Source: Loktanella sp. PT4BL | Lineage (GTDB): Bacteria; Pseudomonadota; Alphaproteobacteria; Rhodobacterales; Rhodobacteraceae | NCBI RefSeq assembly: GCF_003201935.1 | Contig: NZ_QJJL01000001.1 | Span: forward strand, 744,001-808,000 | Direction of reading: 5' to 3' | Length of the DNA: 64,000 bases | In this document: positions 44,654 to 53,325 of the stretch, in pieces | How the letters are laid out: each line of letters starts with the position of its first letter | Numbering within the stretch: position 1 is the first letter of the stretch | Program-made: the position numbers and the translations under genes | Notes under the pieces: model-generated | Told to the model about the DNA's origin: nothing | Database searches by the model: none | The model's input: only the letters and a program-made list of their open reading frames with translations

Positions 44654-45913
44654 CTAGGTTGCTGTGGTGCGGTCGAAGAGATCAAGCACATCTGCGGCCA
44701 GCACATCGGTTTGTGCGCTTGCTGACTTGATCGCCTGCCCTGCGTTTTCTGCGATGCGCGACAAATCCGCTGACACCAGTGCAGCGGCAATATCATCGGC
44801 CGTTGCGACCGCTATTGCGCCGGAAACCGCCGCCAGTTGGGCATAATCGGTTTTGAAGTTTGCCACCCGCGGTCCGTGCAGGATTGCACAGCCCAAAGCG
44901 GCTGCTTCCCACGGGTTATGCCCCTCGACATCGCCGAAAGTCCCGCCGATCAACACGGTCTGCGCAAGGCGGTAGATCAGGCCCAGGTCACCGAAAGTAT
45001 CGCAGAGCCAGACGGCATCGCCCGCTGCGGGAACTTCACCCTTGGACCTGCGCGGGCCAAGCTCTTCAATGGCGTCCTGCGGCAGTCTGGGAGCAATTAT
45101 GAGAAGGGCAGTTGGGTCGGTCTCACGCAGTTTCTGATGGGCATCATACGCAAGAGCAATATCGTCGTGATGCGCGGGGGCAACGGCCCAGATGGTGCGC
45201 TGGCCGAGCGTTTTCTGCAGCCTCTCCAACTCCGCCCTATCACAGGCCAGCAATGGCGCGGCAGGTTTGAGCGACCCAGTGACCTTCACCTTCGCACCAA
45301 GTGAGGCGAGATGGGCTGCGGTCGCGTCATCCTGTGCCGTGATCATCGCCATCGCGCTGTAAAGGTCACGGTAAAGCCCCTCTGCCTTTTGGTGCGACCG
45401 GAATGATGCTGCATTCATGCGCGCGGCCACCATACATTGCGGCACCTGGCGTTTTGCCAGATCGCTGACCATGCCCGGCCAGAGGTCCTGTTCGACCCAG
45501 ACGCAGAGATCAGGGCGAAAATGATCGAGGAAACGGCGGCGAAAGGCGGGTGCATCAAGCGGTAAGAACTGATGCGTCGTCCGGGGGGGGGCGTTCTTGG
45601 CAAAGACTTCGGCCGAGATAGCCGTGGTCGATGTCACAAGGAATGACAGATCAGGCCGTTTCTGCCCCAGACGTGCGATCAGGCCGCGCAGAGAAAGGAC
45701 TTCGCCCAACCCGACCGCGTGGAGCCAGATCAGTGAACCCTCAGGGCGCGGGGCGAGGGTCTTGCCCATCTTTTCCTGCCAGCGCGTCGGGTGCTCTTTG
45801 CCGCGCTGCAATCGACGGCGCAGCACGGGCTTGGCTGCCAGCGCAATCAGATGGCTTGCCGCCAGATAGCCGCGCAACGCCAAACCCCGATGCATGTCAG
45901 CTTGGGATGTCAT
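44654..45913 (-). CDS. waaA: 3-deoxy-D-manno-octulosonic acid transferase
   Basis: A 419-residue GT30 enzyme that adds Kdo to lipid A precursor on the cytoplasmic side of the inner membrane. The N-terminal half has IWLHAVGLGEVLSLRGLI (canonical HAxSxGE, catalytic Glu71) and CVWVEQDLWPGMV. The C-terminal half has the GGTFGDVEGHNPWEAAALGCAILHGPR donor-site motif. The N-terminal anchor is weak. The ATG at 45913 overlaps the preceding gene by 17 bp; an ATG at 45895 is the alternative. It is coupled to the NeuC-like epimerase gene, unusual company for waaA. Confidence 0.88.
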   Translation of the reverse strand: MTSQADMHRGLALRGYLAASHLIALAAKPVLRRRLQRGKEHPTRWQEKMGKTLAPRPEGSLIWLHAVGLGEVLSLRGLIARLGQKRPDLSFLVTSTTAISAEVFAKNAPPRTTHQFLPLDAPAFRRRFLDHFRPDLCVWVEQDLWPGMVSDLAKRQVPQCMVAARMNAASFRSHQKAEGLYRDLYSAMAMITAQDDATAAHLASLGAKVKVTGSLKPAAPLLACDRAELERLQKTLGQRTIWAVAPAHHDDIALAYDAHQKLRETDPTALLIIAPRLPQDAIEELGPRRSKGEVPAAGDAVWLCDTFGDLGLIYRLAQTVLIGGTFGDVEGHNPWEAAALGCAILHGPRVANFKTDYAQLAAVSGAIAVATADDIAAALVSADLSRIAENAGQAIKSASAQTDVLAADVLDLFDRTTAT

Positions 45914-47021
45914 GAAAGGTCTTTTGCAAGGAACTCTGCCAGAAATCCTCGGATTTCAGGGCGTCCACAAACCGTTCGGACGCGCTGCCACCGCCAAAGG
46001 CATTGTGGCGCGGATACGCTTCACCCCATTTGTTTTGCAAAAAAGCATTGATCGCTGCGGTATCGGTCGCATCGGCGAAAAAGACGGACGGAGATTTGGC
46101 GCGATTGGTCTGGCGTGTGCCAATATCAAGGGATGGCAGACCAAGGAACGGGGCTTCGCGTACACCTGCCGATGAATTGCCGACCATCGCTTTGGCATTC
46201 TTCATCAGTTCCGAGAAGTGAGCGAAACGCATGGATGGCAGAACGCGGAACCGCTCGTTGGGCAAGCGGGCAATCGCATCAAAAATGGCAGCAGACCCGG
46301 GGTCATTGTTCGGGGCGATGACCACAAAATTTCGACCCGATTCATCAAGTGCGCCAAAAAGCGCATCGGCTTGTGCACCCATCGTGTCGGCTTCGGAGGT
46401 GACAGGGTGGAAAACACAAATGCCGTAATCATCGAAAGGTATGGCATAGCGCTCCCGGACTTGGGCAAGGGCGACGCCAGAGGGCCCTGCGTGAAAATCC
46501 AGCTCGGGCGATCCGATGGCGCGGATATTCGCTTCAGGCTCGCCCAGCGCCATCACGCGCCGTGCGGCATCCTGAGAAGATACAAAATGCTGGCTGGCCA
46601 GTTTGCTGTTACAATGGCGGTAAATCTCGTCAATCGTGCCCGATACTTCGCCCCCTTCGATATGCGCGCAACGAATGTAGTTGGTGGCGCAGACAAGCGC
46701 GCAAGCAAGCGCCTCTACCCTGTCGCCATGGATCACGACAAGATCCGGCGTGTGCTCTTTGACGAAATCCGAAAACCCGATGATCGTCTTGGCCAACACC
46801 ATGTCCTGCGGATCGCCGGGCCGCTGGTTGAGGAATTCATGAACCTGCACCCCTGCTGTGCGGTGCACCTCCAGCTTGGTCAGCCCGTAGCGTTCAAGCA
46901 TGTGCATTCCGGTTGTGAAGAACGAGACATCAAAGCCCGCATCTCGCGTGGCAACCGCCAAAGGCTCAAGCTTGCCGAAATCGGCCCGTGTTCCGGTGAC
47001 AAAGAGAACTGTGCGCGGCAT
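45897..47021 (-). CDS. UDP-N-acetylglucosamine 2-epimerase, NeuC-like
   Basis: A 374-residue GT-B-fold epimerase. TGTRADFGKLEPLAVA opens the protein; GDRVEALACALVCATNYIRCAHIEGGEVSGTIDE and NSSAGVREAPFLGLPSLDIGTRQTNR are hallmarks. It resembles the hydrolysing 2-epimerase NeuC, which releases ManNAc for sialic or related acids, more than the non-hydrolysing WecB. The true product in this host is unknown. The ATG at 47021 follows GGAAGTCGGG; TTG at 47033 is rejected. No sialate synthase gene is in the window, so the pathway is incomplete here. Confidence 0.82.
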   Translation of the reverse strand: MPRTVLFVTGTRADFGKLEPLAVATRDAGFDVSFFTTGMHMLERYGLTKLEVHRTAGVQVHEFLNQRPGDPQDMVLAKTIIGFSDFVKEHTPDLVVIHGDRVEALACALVCATNYIRCAHIEGGEVSGTIDEIYRHCNSKLASQHFVSSQDAARRVMALGEPEANIRAIGSPELDFHAGPSGVALAQVRERYAIPFDDYGICVFHPVTSEADTMGAQADALFGALDESGRNFVVIAPNNDPGSAAIFDAIARLPNERFRVLPSMRFAHFSELMKNAKAMVGNSSAGVREAPFLGLPSLDIGTRQTNRAKSPSVFFADATDTAAINAFLQNKWGEAYPRHNAFGGGSASERFVDALKSEDFWQSSLQKTFHDIPS

Positions 47022-47165
47022 CCCGACTTCCAAATCAATACGCTATCGGATGACCCGATCCTTGTTGCGACGAAGGTTACCGTGGTGTCGCCGGAAAGGA
47101 AACGGGCTTTGGCCCCGGTCGCGTTCAGTTCTTGCCCAAGTCGTAAGCTGCGTTTATCTAAGCGC

Positions 47166-47194
47166 TTGACCTTATCTGGCGTCATCCTTAGGTG
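47166..47194 (+). promoter_or_regulatory. Possible promoter of tRNA-Cys
   Basis: A -35-like TTGACC (47166-47171), a 17-base spacer and a weak -10-like TAGGTG (47189-47194), positioned about 12 bp before the mature 5' end. The -35 box is good and the -10 box is poor, so this is suggestive only. Confidence 0.3.
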
Positions 47195-47206
47195 ACGTGT
47201 CTACGA

Positions 47207-47280
47207 GGCGAGTGGGCAGGTAGGTTATGCAGCGGATTGCAAATCCGTGTAGACCGGTTCGATTCCGGTACTCGCCTCCA
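47207..47280 (+). tRNA. tRNA-Cys (GCA)
   Basis: A 74-base cloverleaf including encoded CCA. The acceptor stem pairs GGCGAGT (47207-47213) with ACTCGCC (47270-47276), with T as discriminator. The anticodon stem 47232-47236 pairs with 47244-47248 around loop TTGCAAA, and the anticodon GCA (47239-47241) reads UGC/UGU as cysteine. The T-arm CCGGTTCGATTCCGG is canonical. It sits alone between the divergent NeuC-like gene and the glycan-modification genes. Confidence 0.95.
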
Positions 47281-47684
47281 AAATGAATTTATGAACCTCA
47301 CCTGACAGGCTGTTCGGTGCGGGATTGTTACCTCCAACATGAAATGTCGTTTTCACTTGCGCGCGTTCAGAGTGTGATGCCACCTGGGCAATCCTTCTAG
47401 CTCACGCGTGCTGGCGCACCGGTTCATGGGCGGAAGTTTGCCTCTGGGCGCAGATATCCCGTTCAACAAGCGACATATGCGCCACGGATGGACCGTTGGC
47501 GCAGGCAACGTTGCCGTGATCTAGATTGACTTCTTTTGTGCCCTTCGCTAGCCGACAGTCACGTGTAAAGGCCCCTGTGTGACTTGTGGGGTTTGGGTCT
47601 GGCGCATCGACTTTGAGCATGTCTGCTCTTGCAAGGTGGGTTTATTCTACACTGGCAGTGGCAAAACGAGAGTTCGAGAGACAC
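47281..47684. other. Gene-free 404-bp stretch after tRNA-Cys
   Basis: No credible coding region: the only minus-strand reading long enough (47402-47620) has no motif and no ribosome-binding site. No copy of the tRNA 3' end is seen, so there is no sign of an integrated element. Its right part must carry the promoter for the glycosyltransferase operon, but I cannot place -35 and -10 boxes with confidence. Confidence 0.5.
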
Positions 47685-48440
47685 ATGCAAAACGTTTCAA
47701 TCGTGGTCCCCGTGCATAACGAGGCTGACAACATTGGCACATTGGTGGCTGAGATCTTGGAAACCGGCGCGGCCTATCCCCTGCATGAAATCATTTTTGT
47801 CGACGATGCCTCGACCGACCACACACAAGAGGTTTTGAGCGCCCTGCAAGCCGAAGAACCGCGTCTTGTTATTGTGACACACCCGCATGTGGGCGGGCAG
47901 AGTGCCGCGATCCATAGTGGGGTCTTGCGCGCAACGGGGACAATCATTGCCATGCTTGACGGGGATGGCCAGAACCCGCCGTTCGAACTGTCCAAGCTGG
48001 TTGCGCCTTTGCTGTCCGATACGTCCGGCAATCTGGCGTTGGTCGCAGGCCAGCGTGTGGGGCGGCGCGATACGCTTTCGAAACGGCTTGCATCACAATT
48101 TGCCAACAAGCTGCGCTCGGCGCTTTTGAAAGACGGCACCCGCGATACCGGCTGCGGGCTCAAGGCATTTCGCCGTGACGCATTTCTGGTGCTGCCGGTC
48201 TTTAACCACATGCACCGCTATTTGCCGGCTTTGTTCATCCGTGACGGATGGGACATTACACATGTCGACGTCAGTCACCGTGAACGCGGTGCAGGCCGTT
48301 CAAAATACAATAACTTCCAGCGCGGGCTCGTCGGGATCTTTGATCTGATCGGGGTCAGCTGGCTGATCCGTCGGCGCAAGCGCGTCAATAAGATGTCGGA
48401 AGTGCTGCGGCATAACACAGGAAATTTGCCCCATGTTTGA
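47685..48440 (+). CDS. Family 2 glycosyltransferase (polyprenyl-phosphate sugar synthase type)
   Basis: A 251-residue GT2 enzyme. SIVVPVHNEADNIG starts the GT-A fold; FVDDASTDHT and the DxD-type LDGDGQNPP bind the nucleotide sugar and metal. GCGLKAFRRDAFLVLP and SHRERGAGRSKYNNF are typical of dolichol-phosphate-mannose-synthase-like proteins. It lacks the two C-terminal helices of long DPMS. The likely product is a polyprenyl-phosphate sugar that feeds the ArnT-like transferase two genes on. The stop overlaps the next start by 8 bp (ATGTTTGA). The ATG at 47685 has GAGAG upstream; a longer reading from 47586 is unsupported. Confidence 0.85.
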   Translation: MQNVSIVVPVHNEADNIGTLVAEILETGAAYPLHEIIFVDDASTDHTQEVLSALQAEEPRLVIVTHPHVGGQSAAIHSGVLRATGTIIAMLDGDGQNPPFELSKLVAPLLSDTSGNLALVAGQRVGRRDTLSKRLASQFANKLRSALLKDGTRDTGCGLKAFRRDAFLVLPVFNHMHRYLPALFIRDGWDITHVDVSHRERGAGRSKYNNFQRGLVGIFDLIGVSWLIRRRKRVNKMSEVLRHNTGNLPHV

Positions 48441-48723
48441 GTTTCTGAATGTCGATAGTTGGGCTGAATTTACGTGGGTCATGATCGGCCTTGGCGGACA
48501 GATGGCTTTTACAGCGCGGTTTTTAGTGCAGTGGATCGCGTCCGAAAAGGCGGGGCGCTCAACTGTGCCTGTCGCCTTTTGGTATTTTTCGATCGTTGGG
48601 GGGACGGTATTGCTGTCTTACGCCATCTACCGAGGCGATCCGGTTTTTATTCTGGGGCAGTCCATGGGCGTGATTATTTATTCGCGCAATCTATGGCTGA
48701 TCCGTCGCGAACGTTTGGGATAA
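48433..48723 (+). CDS. LAB_N-domain membrane protein
   Basis: A 96-residue protein with three hydrophobic segments and the LAB_N pattern: QMAFTARFLVQWIASEKAGRSTVPVAFWYFSIVGGTVLLSYAIYRGDPVFILGQSMGVIIYSRNLWLI. The domain is named for the N-terminus of some lipid-A-disaccharide synthases, but here it stands alone. In other bacteria such proteins lie between a GT2 and an ArnT-like gene, as here, and may act as a flippase or partner of the sugar lipid. Function is inferred from context only. The next gene begins one base after its stop. Confidence 0.8.
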   Translation: MFEFLNVDSWAEFTWVMIGLGGQMAFTARFLVQWIASEKAGRSTVPVAFWYFSIVGGTVLLSYAIYRGDPVFILGQSMGVIIYSRNLWLIRRERLG

Positions 48724-48724
48724 A

Positions 48725-50332
48725 ATGATAAAACTATGGGATTTTGTGGTGCGTTTCCCGGTGATGATCGGGATCGCGTTGATTTTGACGCAAACGCTGC
48801 CTGTACTCGATGCACGGTGGTTGTGGTTTTCTGATGAAGTCCGCTATGCCGAAGTCTATTCAAACCTCGTGCGTGATGGTCACTGGATTGTCCTGAACCT
48901 CAATGGTGAAGCCTACCCGGACAAGCCGCCCATCTATTTTCTGCTCCTCGCAGCACTGGATCTGATCCCGGGCGTCGAGATGCCGGGGCTCATGTGGCTT
49001 GGCTCTGCCGTGTCGGCGATTTTCCTGCTTTTCGCGATGCGTGCGCTGGCAAATGCCGTTGGTATCGGCCGCGCGGGGTTTGCCGCCGGAATGCTCGTGC
49101 AACTCAGCCTCTTTGGCATGGTGCTCTTGCTGCATTACGTGCGCATGGATTTGCTTTTCGTGGCCCTGATGATGGGTGGACAGGCTTATCTGCACCGACA
49201 CTACTACAACGGGGAAGCGGCAAGACATGCCTACCTTGGCTTTGCGCTCTGCGGTCTTGCGGTGCTGGTCAAAGGCCCGCTGGGGCTTTTGTTGCCGCTG
49301 GTTGCTGTCTGGGGTGCCGCAGTTTGGGCAGGGCGCGGTGCGGCGATCTTGCGATTGACGACGCTTCTGGGGTTGCTGCTGTCCGTACTGGTCATGGCAA
49401 GCTGGGCCGTCGGTATCATCATGGTTGAGGGCTGGGCGTTTTTCAGCGAACAGATCATCGGCCAACAAGTTGTCGCGCGGGCCACAGATACGTTCCATCA
49501 TAGCGAACCGTTCATCTATTACTTTATCGTGCTACCCGTTTTGCTTTTGCCTTGGACAGGCTTTGCACTGGCACTGCCTTGGGCCCGCGTTTTGCAGTGG
49601 CCTGCTGCGATGTGGAGAACCCGCCGCCAGTTGAACCCTGTTGGCATTCTCGCAATCGGTGCTTTTGCGCATTTCATGACGCTGTCGCTGCTTGACGGCA
49701 AAGTCGGGGTCTATGTTCTGCCCATCCTGGTGCAGGTGTCATTGCTGATTGGTGCGCTCCTTGCCTCAGGCTTTGTGCCGCGCGCATGGGTGGGCGTCGC
49801 GGGGATGATGGCAATCTTCGGGGCGGCATTAATGGCGTTTTCGTTCAGCGAGGAAGCCGCGGCCTACCAACTTGGCGCGCTGCTATGCGGTGGGCTTTTG
49901 GTTGTCCTCGCGGGCCTCTTGGTCTGGTTGCGCAAATCAGGTCAGGCGGCCCTTCTCGTGCAATCGGCTGTGATGGTTGGGTGGAGTCTCCTGCTTGCGG
50001 CTGTCCTGCTGCCGGGGATGAATGAAAGCGCATCGACCCGCATCACAGCAGAGCATCTGGGCAGGCTTGCAGAGAACGGTTATACCCCTGTGGCCTATCG
50101 GACCTATCCTGGGATCTTTTCATATTACGCTGGTCGCGATGTTGTGCAGATTGATAGCCAGAATGAACTTGTGGCGCTGATTGCTTCGGACAGTGCGATT
50201 GTGATCGCAGGGCGCAAGCGCCATCTGGACGAACTTGATCTGACGGGTTTTGAGCTTCTCGATAGCCGTGAAATCAACGGGGCAGGTGGCCGCTACGAGG
50301 TTGTCAGCCGCAGCGCGCGGCCATCCAACTAA
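48725..50332 (+). CDS. ArnT-like glycosyltransferase (GT39/GT83 family)
   Basis: A 535-residue integral membrane protein with about a dozen helices. The first periplasmic loop holds SDEVRYAEVYSNLVRDGHW and YPDKPPIYFLLLAALD, the acidic and KPP motifs typical of ArnT and related transferases that move sugars from polyprenyl phosphate to lipid A. The C-terminal periplasmic domain (about 430-535) is present. The sugar cannot be named: aminoarabinose genes (arnA and others) are absent from the window. With the two upstream genes it makes a three-gene modification set. Confidence 0.85.
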   Translation: MIKLWDFVVRFPVMIGIALILTQTLPVLDARWLWFSDEVRYAEVYSNLVRDGHWIVLNLNGEAYPDKPPIYFLLLAALDLIPGVEMPGLMWLGSAVSAIFLLFAMRALANAVGIGRAGFAAGMLVQLSLFGMVLLLHYVRMDLLFVALMMGGQAYLHRHYYNGEAARHAYLGFALCGLAVLVKGPLGLLLPLVAVWGAAVWAGRGAAILRLTTLLGLLLSVLVMASWAVGIIMVEGWAFFSEQIIGQQVVARATDTFHHSEPFIYYFIVLPVLLLPWTGFALALPWARVLQWPAAMWRTRRQLNPVGILAIGAFAHFMTLSLLDGKVGVYVLPILVQVSLLIGALLASGFVPRAWVGVAGMMAIFGAALMAFSFSEEAAAYQLGALLCGGLLVVLAGLLVWLRKSGQAALLVQSAVMVGWSLLLAAVLLPGMNESASTRITAEHLGRLAENGYTPVAYRTYPGIFSYYAGRDVVQIDSQNELVALIASDSAIVIAGRKRHLDELDLTGFELLDSREINGAGGRYEVVSRSARPSN

Positions 50333-50501
50333 TGCTGCCCAGGCAGGCATCTGCGAGCGCAGGCGCGTAAAGAGATAACAAAGATGCAGCGCAGGCGGCG
50401 GGCTTTGTCTTGCTGTGCTGGTTTATGCGATGTTCAATGTTGCCGTGTCGTGCCATCTATGGCATGAGACATCAAACAAACTGAACGAAAGAGTTTAGAT
50501 C

Positions 50502-51155
50502 GTGACTGACTATACCTCCCGCCGCACAATGATGGTCGATACACAGGTGCGCCCTTCGGACGTGACAAAATTCCCAATCATTGATGCAATGTTGTCGGTA
50601 CCACGCGAAGCGTTTGTGCCGGACGGCAAACGCGAAGCGGCCTATGTTGGTGAAAACCTTGAAATTGGCGGTGGTCGCGTGCTGCTCGAACCGCGCACTT
50701 TGGCCAAAATGATTGACGCGCTGGATATCCAGCCAAGTCACGTTGTGCTCGATGTGGCCTGTGGACTTGGGTATTCGACGGCTGTTCTGGCTCACATGTG
50801 CGACTTTGTTGTGGCCATTGAAGATGACGAGGCACGCGCCGAAGAAGCGCAAACGCTTCTTTCGGGGCAGGGCGTTGACAATGCGGCGGTGATGTTTGGC
50901 CCGTTGGCAGACGGTGCGGCCAAGTCCGGACCCTATGACGTGATCATCCTGCAAGGTGGTGCAGAGCAGGTTCCTGCCGCGCTGTTGGAGCAGCTGCGCG
51001 AAGGTGGCCGGATTGGCGCTGTTTTTGCAGAAGGAACGCTCGGCGTCGTGCGCATCGGCCATAAGATTGACGGCGTCGTGAATTGGCGCTTTTCGTTCAA
51101 TGCCAGCGCACCTGTGCTGAAGGGTTTTGAAAAGGACCGCGCTTTTGCACTCTAA
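50502..51155 (+). CDS. pcm: Protein-L-isoaspartate O-methyltransferase family protein
   Basis: A 217-residue class I methyltransferase. RRTMMVDTQVRPSDVTKFPIIDAMLSVPREAFVP is the Pcm N-terminus. The SAM-binding motif VLDVACGLGYSTAVLA begins near residue 83, and the post-motif AIEDDEARAEEA follows. Members repair isoaspartate in aged proteins; the alphaproteobacterial form found upstream of tolC has not been proved to do so, to my knowledge. It begins with GTG at 50502, preceded by AAAGAG. It is 57 bp upstream of tolC. Confidence 0.85.
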   Translation: MTDYTSRRTMMVDTQVRPSDVTKFPIIDAMLSVPREAFVPDGKREAAYVGENLEIGGGRVLLEPRTLAKMIDALDIQPSHVVLDVACGLGYSTAVLAHMCDFVVAIEDDEARAEEAQTLLSGQGVDNAAVMFGPLADGAAKSGPYDVIILQGGAEQVPAALLEQLREGGRIGAVFAEGTLGVVRIGHKIDGVVNWRFSFNASAPVLKGFEKDRAFAL

Positions 51156-51212
51156 AGAGTGATCAATCGCCCGCGTCATCACGTAAATATTTTAAAAGCT
51201 TTGGAGTTTCGC

Positions 51213-52577
51213 ATGATGAGATCTAAGGGACTGGCCGTTGTCGCGATCGCGCTGACATTTATCGGCGCACCCGCATTGAAGGCGGATACTCTGGCTGATG
51301 CCTTAGCCGCCGCTTACAATAATTCCGGCCTGCTCGAGCAGAACCGCGCTCTGTTGCGCGCCGCTGACGAAGGTGTGGCCCAATCCGTTGCGGCAACCTT
51401 GCCTGTGATCAACTGGTCGATTTCGGCCACGAGAAGGCGCGTTGAAGTGCCTGTGGTGACGACAACGGACTCTGTTCTGGCACAGATTTCGGGTGATGTG
51501 ACATTGTTTGACTTTGGTGTCGGGCGGCTTGGAATCGAGGCCCAGAAAGAAGTGGTGCTTGGCACACGGCAGTCGCTGCGGGGCGTTGAGCAGGATGTGC
51601 TGCTGCGCGCGGTGCAGGCCTATATGAATGTCCTGAGTGCAGGCGAATTTGTCCAGTTGCGCCAGAACAACGTGCGCCTGATCACGCAGGAATTTCGCGC
51701 CGCACAGGACCGGTTCGAGGTCGGTGAAGTGACGCGGACAGATGTTGCTCTTGCCGAGGCGCGGCTTGCCGCTGCACGCAGCCTGTTGGCAGCAGCGCAG
51801 GGCGATTTGGCGCAAGCAGCCGAGGAATATCAGGCGGCGATCGGCCGCGCGCCAGCTGGTCCACGGACCGTCAGCCCCGCGCCGGTGTCGCGCACACTTG
51901 ATGATGCCAAGGCCTTTGCAGTGCGCAACCACCCCAGCGTACTTGAGGCACAGCATTCGGTTGCCGCTGCAGAAATCAACATCCGGCGCGCCGAATCTGC
52001 CACGCGACCTTCGGTTTCCTTGAACGGTTCGGTGAGCACGGACGACGAAGCAAACACCTCTGCCCAGGTTGGCCTGAGCATTGGCGGCCCGATCTATCGC
52101 GGTGGCCAGATCCTCAGCCAGTTCCGCCAAGTGCAGGCCAACCGTGATGCGGCCCGTTCTGGGTTGCACCTGCGTGTGATGGCTGTCGAACAAGAGGTGG
52201 GCAATGCTTTTGCCTCGCTGCAGGTGGCGCAGGCATCACGTCAGGCGTCCGAACAGCAGATCCGCGCGGCCAGCGTGGCATTTGAAGGTGTGCGCGAGGA
52301 AGCGACCCTTGGTTCGCGCACCACATTGGACGTGTTGAACGCGGAACAGGAACTGCTTGATGCGCGTGCGAACCGGATTGCTGCCCAGTCAAACGAAGTG
52401 ATTGCCTCTTATGCACTTTTGTCCGCCATGGGGCTTTTGACAGCTGATCATTTGAACCTGCCGGTGCAGCAATATGATCCATCGGCCTACTATAATCTGG
52501 TCAAAGATGCGCCATCTGCCCTCTCGTCTCAGGGCGCGGCGCTGGACCGTGTTTTGCAGGCGATTGGAAAAGATTAA
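51213..52577 (+). CDS. tolC: TolC family outer-membrane efflux channel
   Basis: A 454-residue outer-membrane protein: signal peptide about 1-30 (ending ALKADT), then two homologous halves rich in amphipathic helices with the TolC turn motifs (AYNNSGLLEQNRALLRAADEG and RNHPSVLEAQHSVAAAEINIRRAES). It forms a trimeric tunnel used by type I secretion and multidrug pumps. The likely start is the ATG at 51213 (GGAG seven bases upstream), with ATG 51216 immediately after. It is followed by the PopZ-like gene. Length is normal. Confidence 0.92.
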   Translation: MMRSKGLAVVAIALTFIGAPALKADTLADALAAAYNNSGLLEQNRALLRAADEGVAQSVAATLPVINWSISATRRRVEVPVVTTTDSVLAQISGDVTLFDFGVGRLGIEAQKEVVLGTRQSLRGVEQDVLLRAVQAYMNVLSAGEFVQLRQNNVRLITQEFRAAQDRFEVGEVTRTDVALAEARLAAARSLLAAAQGDLAQAAEEYQAAIGRAPAGPRTVSPAPVSRTLDDAKAFAVRNHPSVLEAQHSVAAAEINIRRAESATRPSVSLNGSVSTDDEANTSAQVGLSIGGPIYRGGQILSQFRQVQANRDAARSGLHLRVMAVEQEVGNAFASLQVAQASRQASEQQIRAASVAFEGVREEATLGSRTTLDVLNAEQELLDARANRIAAQSNEVIASYALLSAMGLLTADHLNLPVQQYDPSAYYNLVKDAPSALSSQGAALDRVLQAIGKD

Positions 52578-52656
52578 TCGCACAGTTGTTCGAGGCATCG
52601 GCCTTCGCTAAAATTCTGCAACTGGGTGCAAATTCGGGATGAGCAGGATGTCAAGA

Positions 52657-53325
52657 ATGGCGCATGATGAAGACATTGATGACCTTGTTTCGTCAGTGCG
52701 TGATTTCGTCTCGCATAAAGAACCGCAGCGTTCACGGTCGCGGATCCTGTTAGACCGTCTTATCCTGACGCCTGACCTGCGTATCGACGGAGGCAATCAA
52801 CCGGAAAGCCCAACAAATGCGGCCCAGAATGGTGGATCACCGCCAGTCGCGGTGAAGACGCTGCCACCGGTCAAGACCTATGACAAGGCAGGTCTGGAAG
52901 CCACGATTGCAGAGCTCGAGGCCGCAGTGACAGCGCAGTTTGATGACTGGGAGGCCGACGAGGGTGAGCGCTTTGCCAAGGCGGCATGGGCCGCCAGCGC
53001 GTTCCAGAAGCCGCAGACTGATTCGTCAGAAGCTGCTGAACCAGAGCCGCCTTTTGTGCACGCCGTGCAGAAAACTGATGCGGTCGAGCCACAGTCCTTG
53101 CAGCCGTCATTACCTAATCAATCCACCGTCGAAGCGACGAAAGATGCCGTTGTGGCCTCTGTGATGTCCGGCCTTGATGATAAGGCGCTGCGTCGCCTCG
53201 TGGCCGAGATTGTCCATGAGGAACTGGGCGGAGAGCTTGGTGAACGGATCACCCGCAATGTGCGCAAACTGGTCCGACGCGAGATCAACCGCGTTCTGAC
53301 CAGCCGTGAAATGGGCCAAGACTAA
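52657..53325 (+). CDS. Probable PopZ-like polar organising protein (DUF2497-like)
   Basis: A 222-residue protein with three parts, as in PopZ. A short N-terminal helical segment ([20 protein letters not shown], about 3-22) comes first. An acidic, Pro/Ala/Glu-rich linker (about 50-165) follows. A C-terminal helical region ([20 protein letters not shown] and [15 protein letters not shown]) ends it, where PopZ oligomerises. Its place directly after pcm and tolC is where popZ lies in Caulobacter-type synteny. Sequence identity is too loose to be certain without a profile search. GCAGGA precedes the ATG at 52657; ATG 52639 is the alternative start. Its stop shares CTAA with the convergent cobQ. 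Confidence 0.62.
   Translation: MAHDEDIDDLVSSVRDFVSHKEPQRSRSRILLDRLILTPDLRIDGGNQPESPTNAAQNGGSPPVAVKTLPPVKTYDKAGLEATIAELEAAVTAQFDDWEADEGERFAKAAWAASAFQKPQTDSSEAAEPEPPFVHAVQKTDAVEPQSLQPSLPNQSTVEATKDAVVASVMSGLDDKALRRLVAEIVHEELGGELGERITRNVRKLVRREINRVLTSREMGQD

Noticed and set aside
46218-47195. Plus-strand open frame of 325 codons opposite the NeuC-like gene
   Set aside because: No domain is seen and the minus-strand epimerase motifs are clear.
47402-47620. Possible 72-codon minus-strand gene in the stretch after tRNA-Cys
   Set aside because: No ribosome-binding site, no motif, and a composition unlike the neighbouring proteins.
47207-47684. Integration site for a mobile element at the tRNA-Cys 3' end
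   Set aside because: No integrase and no second copy of the tRNA 3' end were seen in the window.
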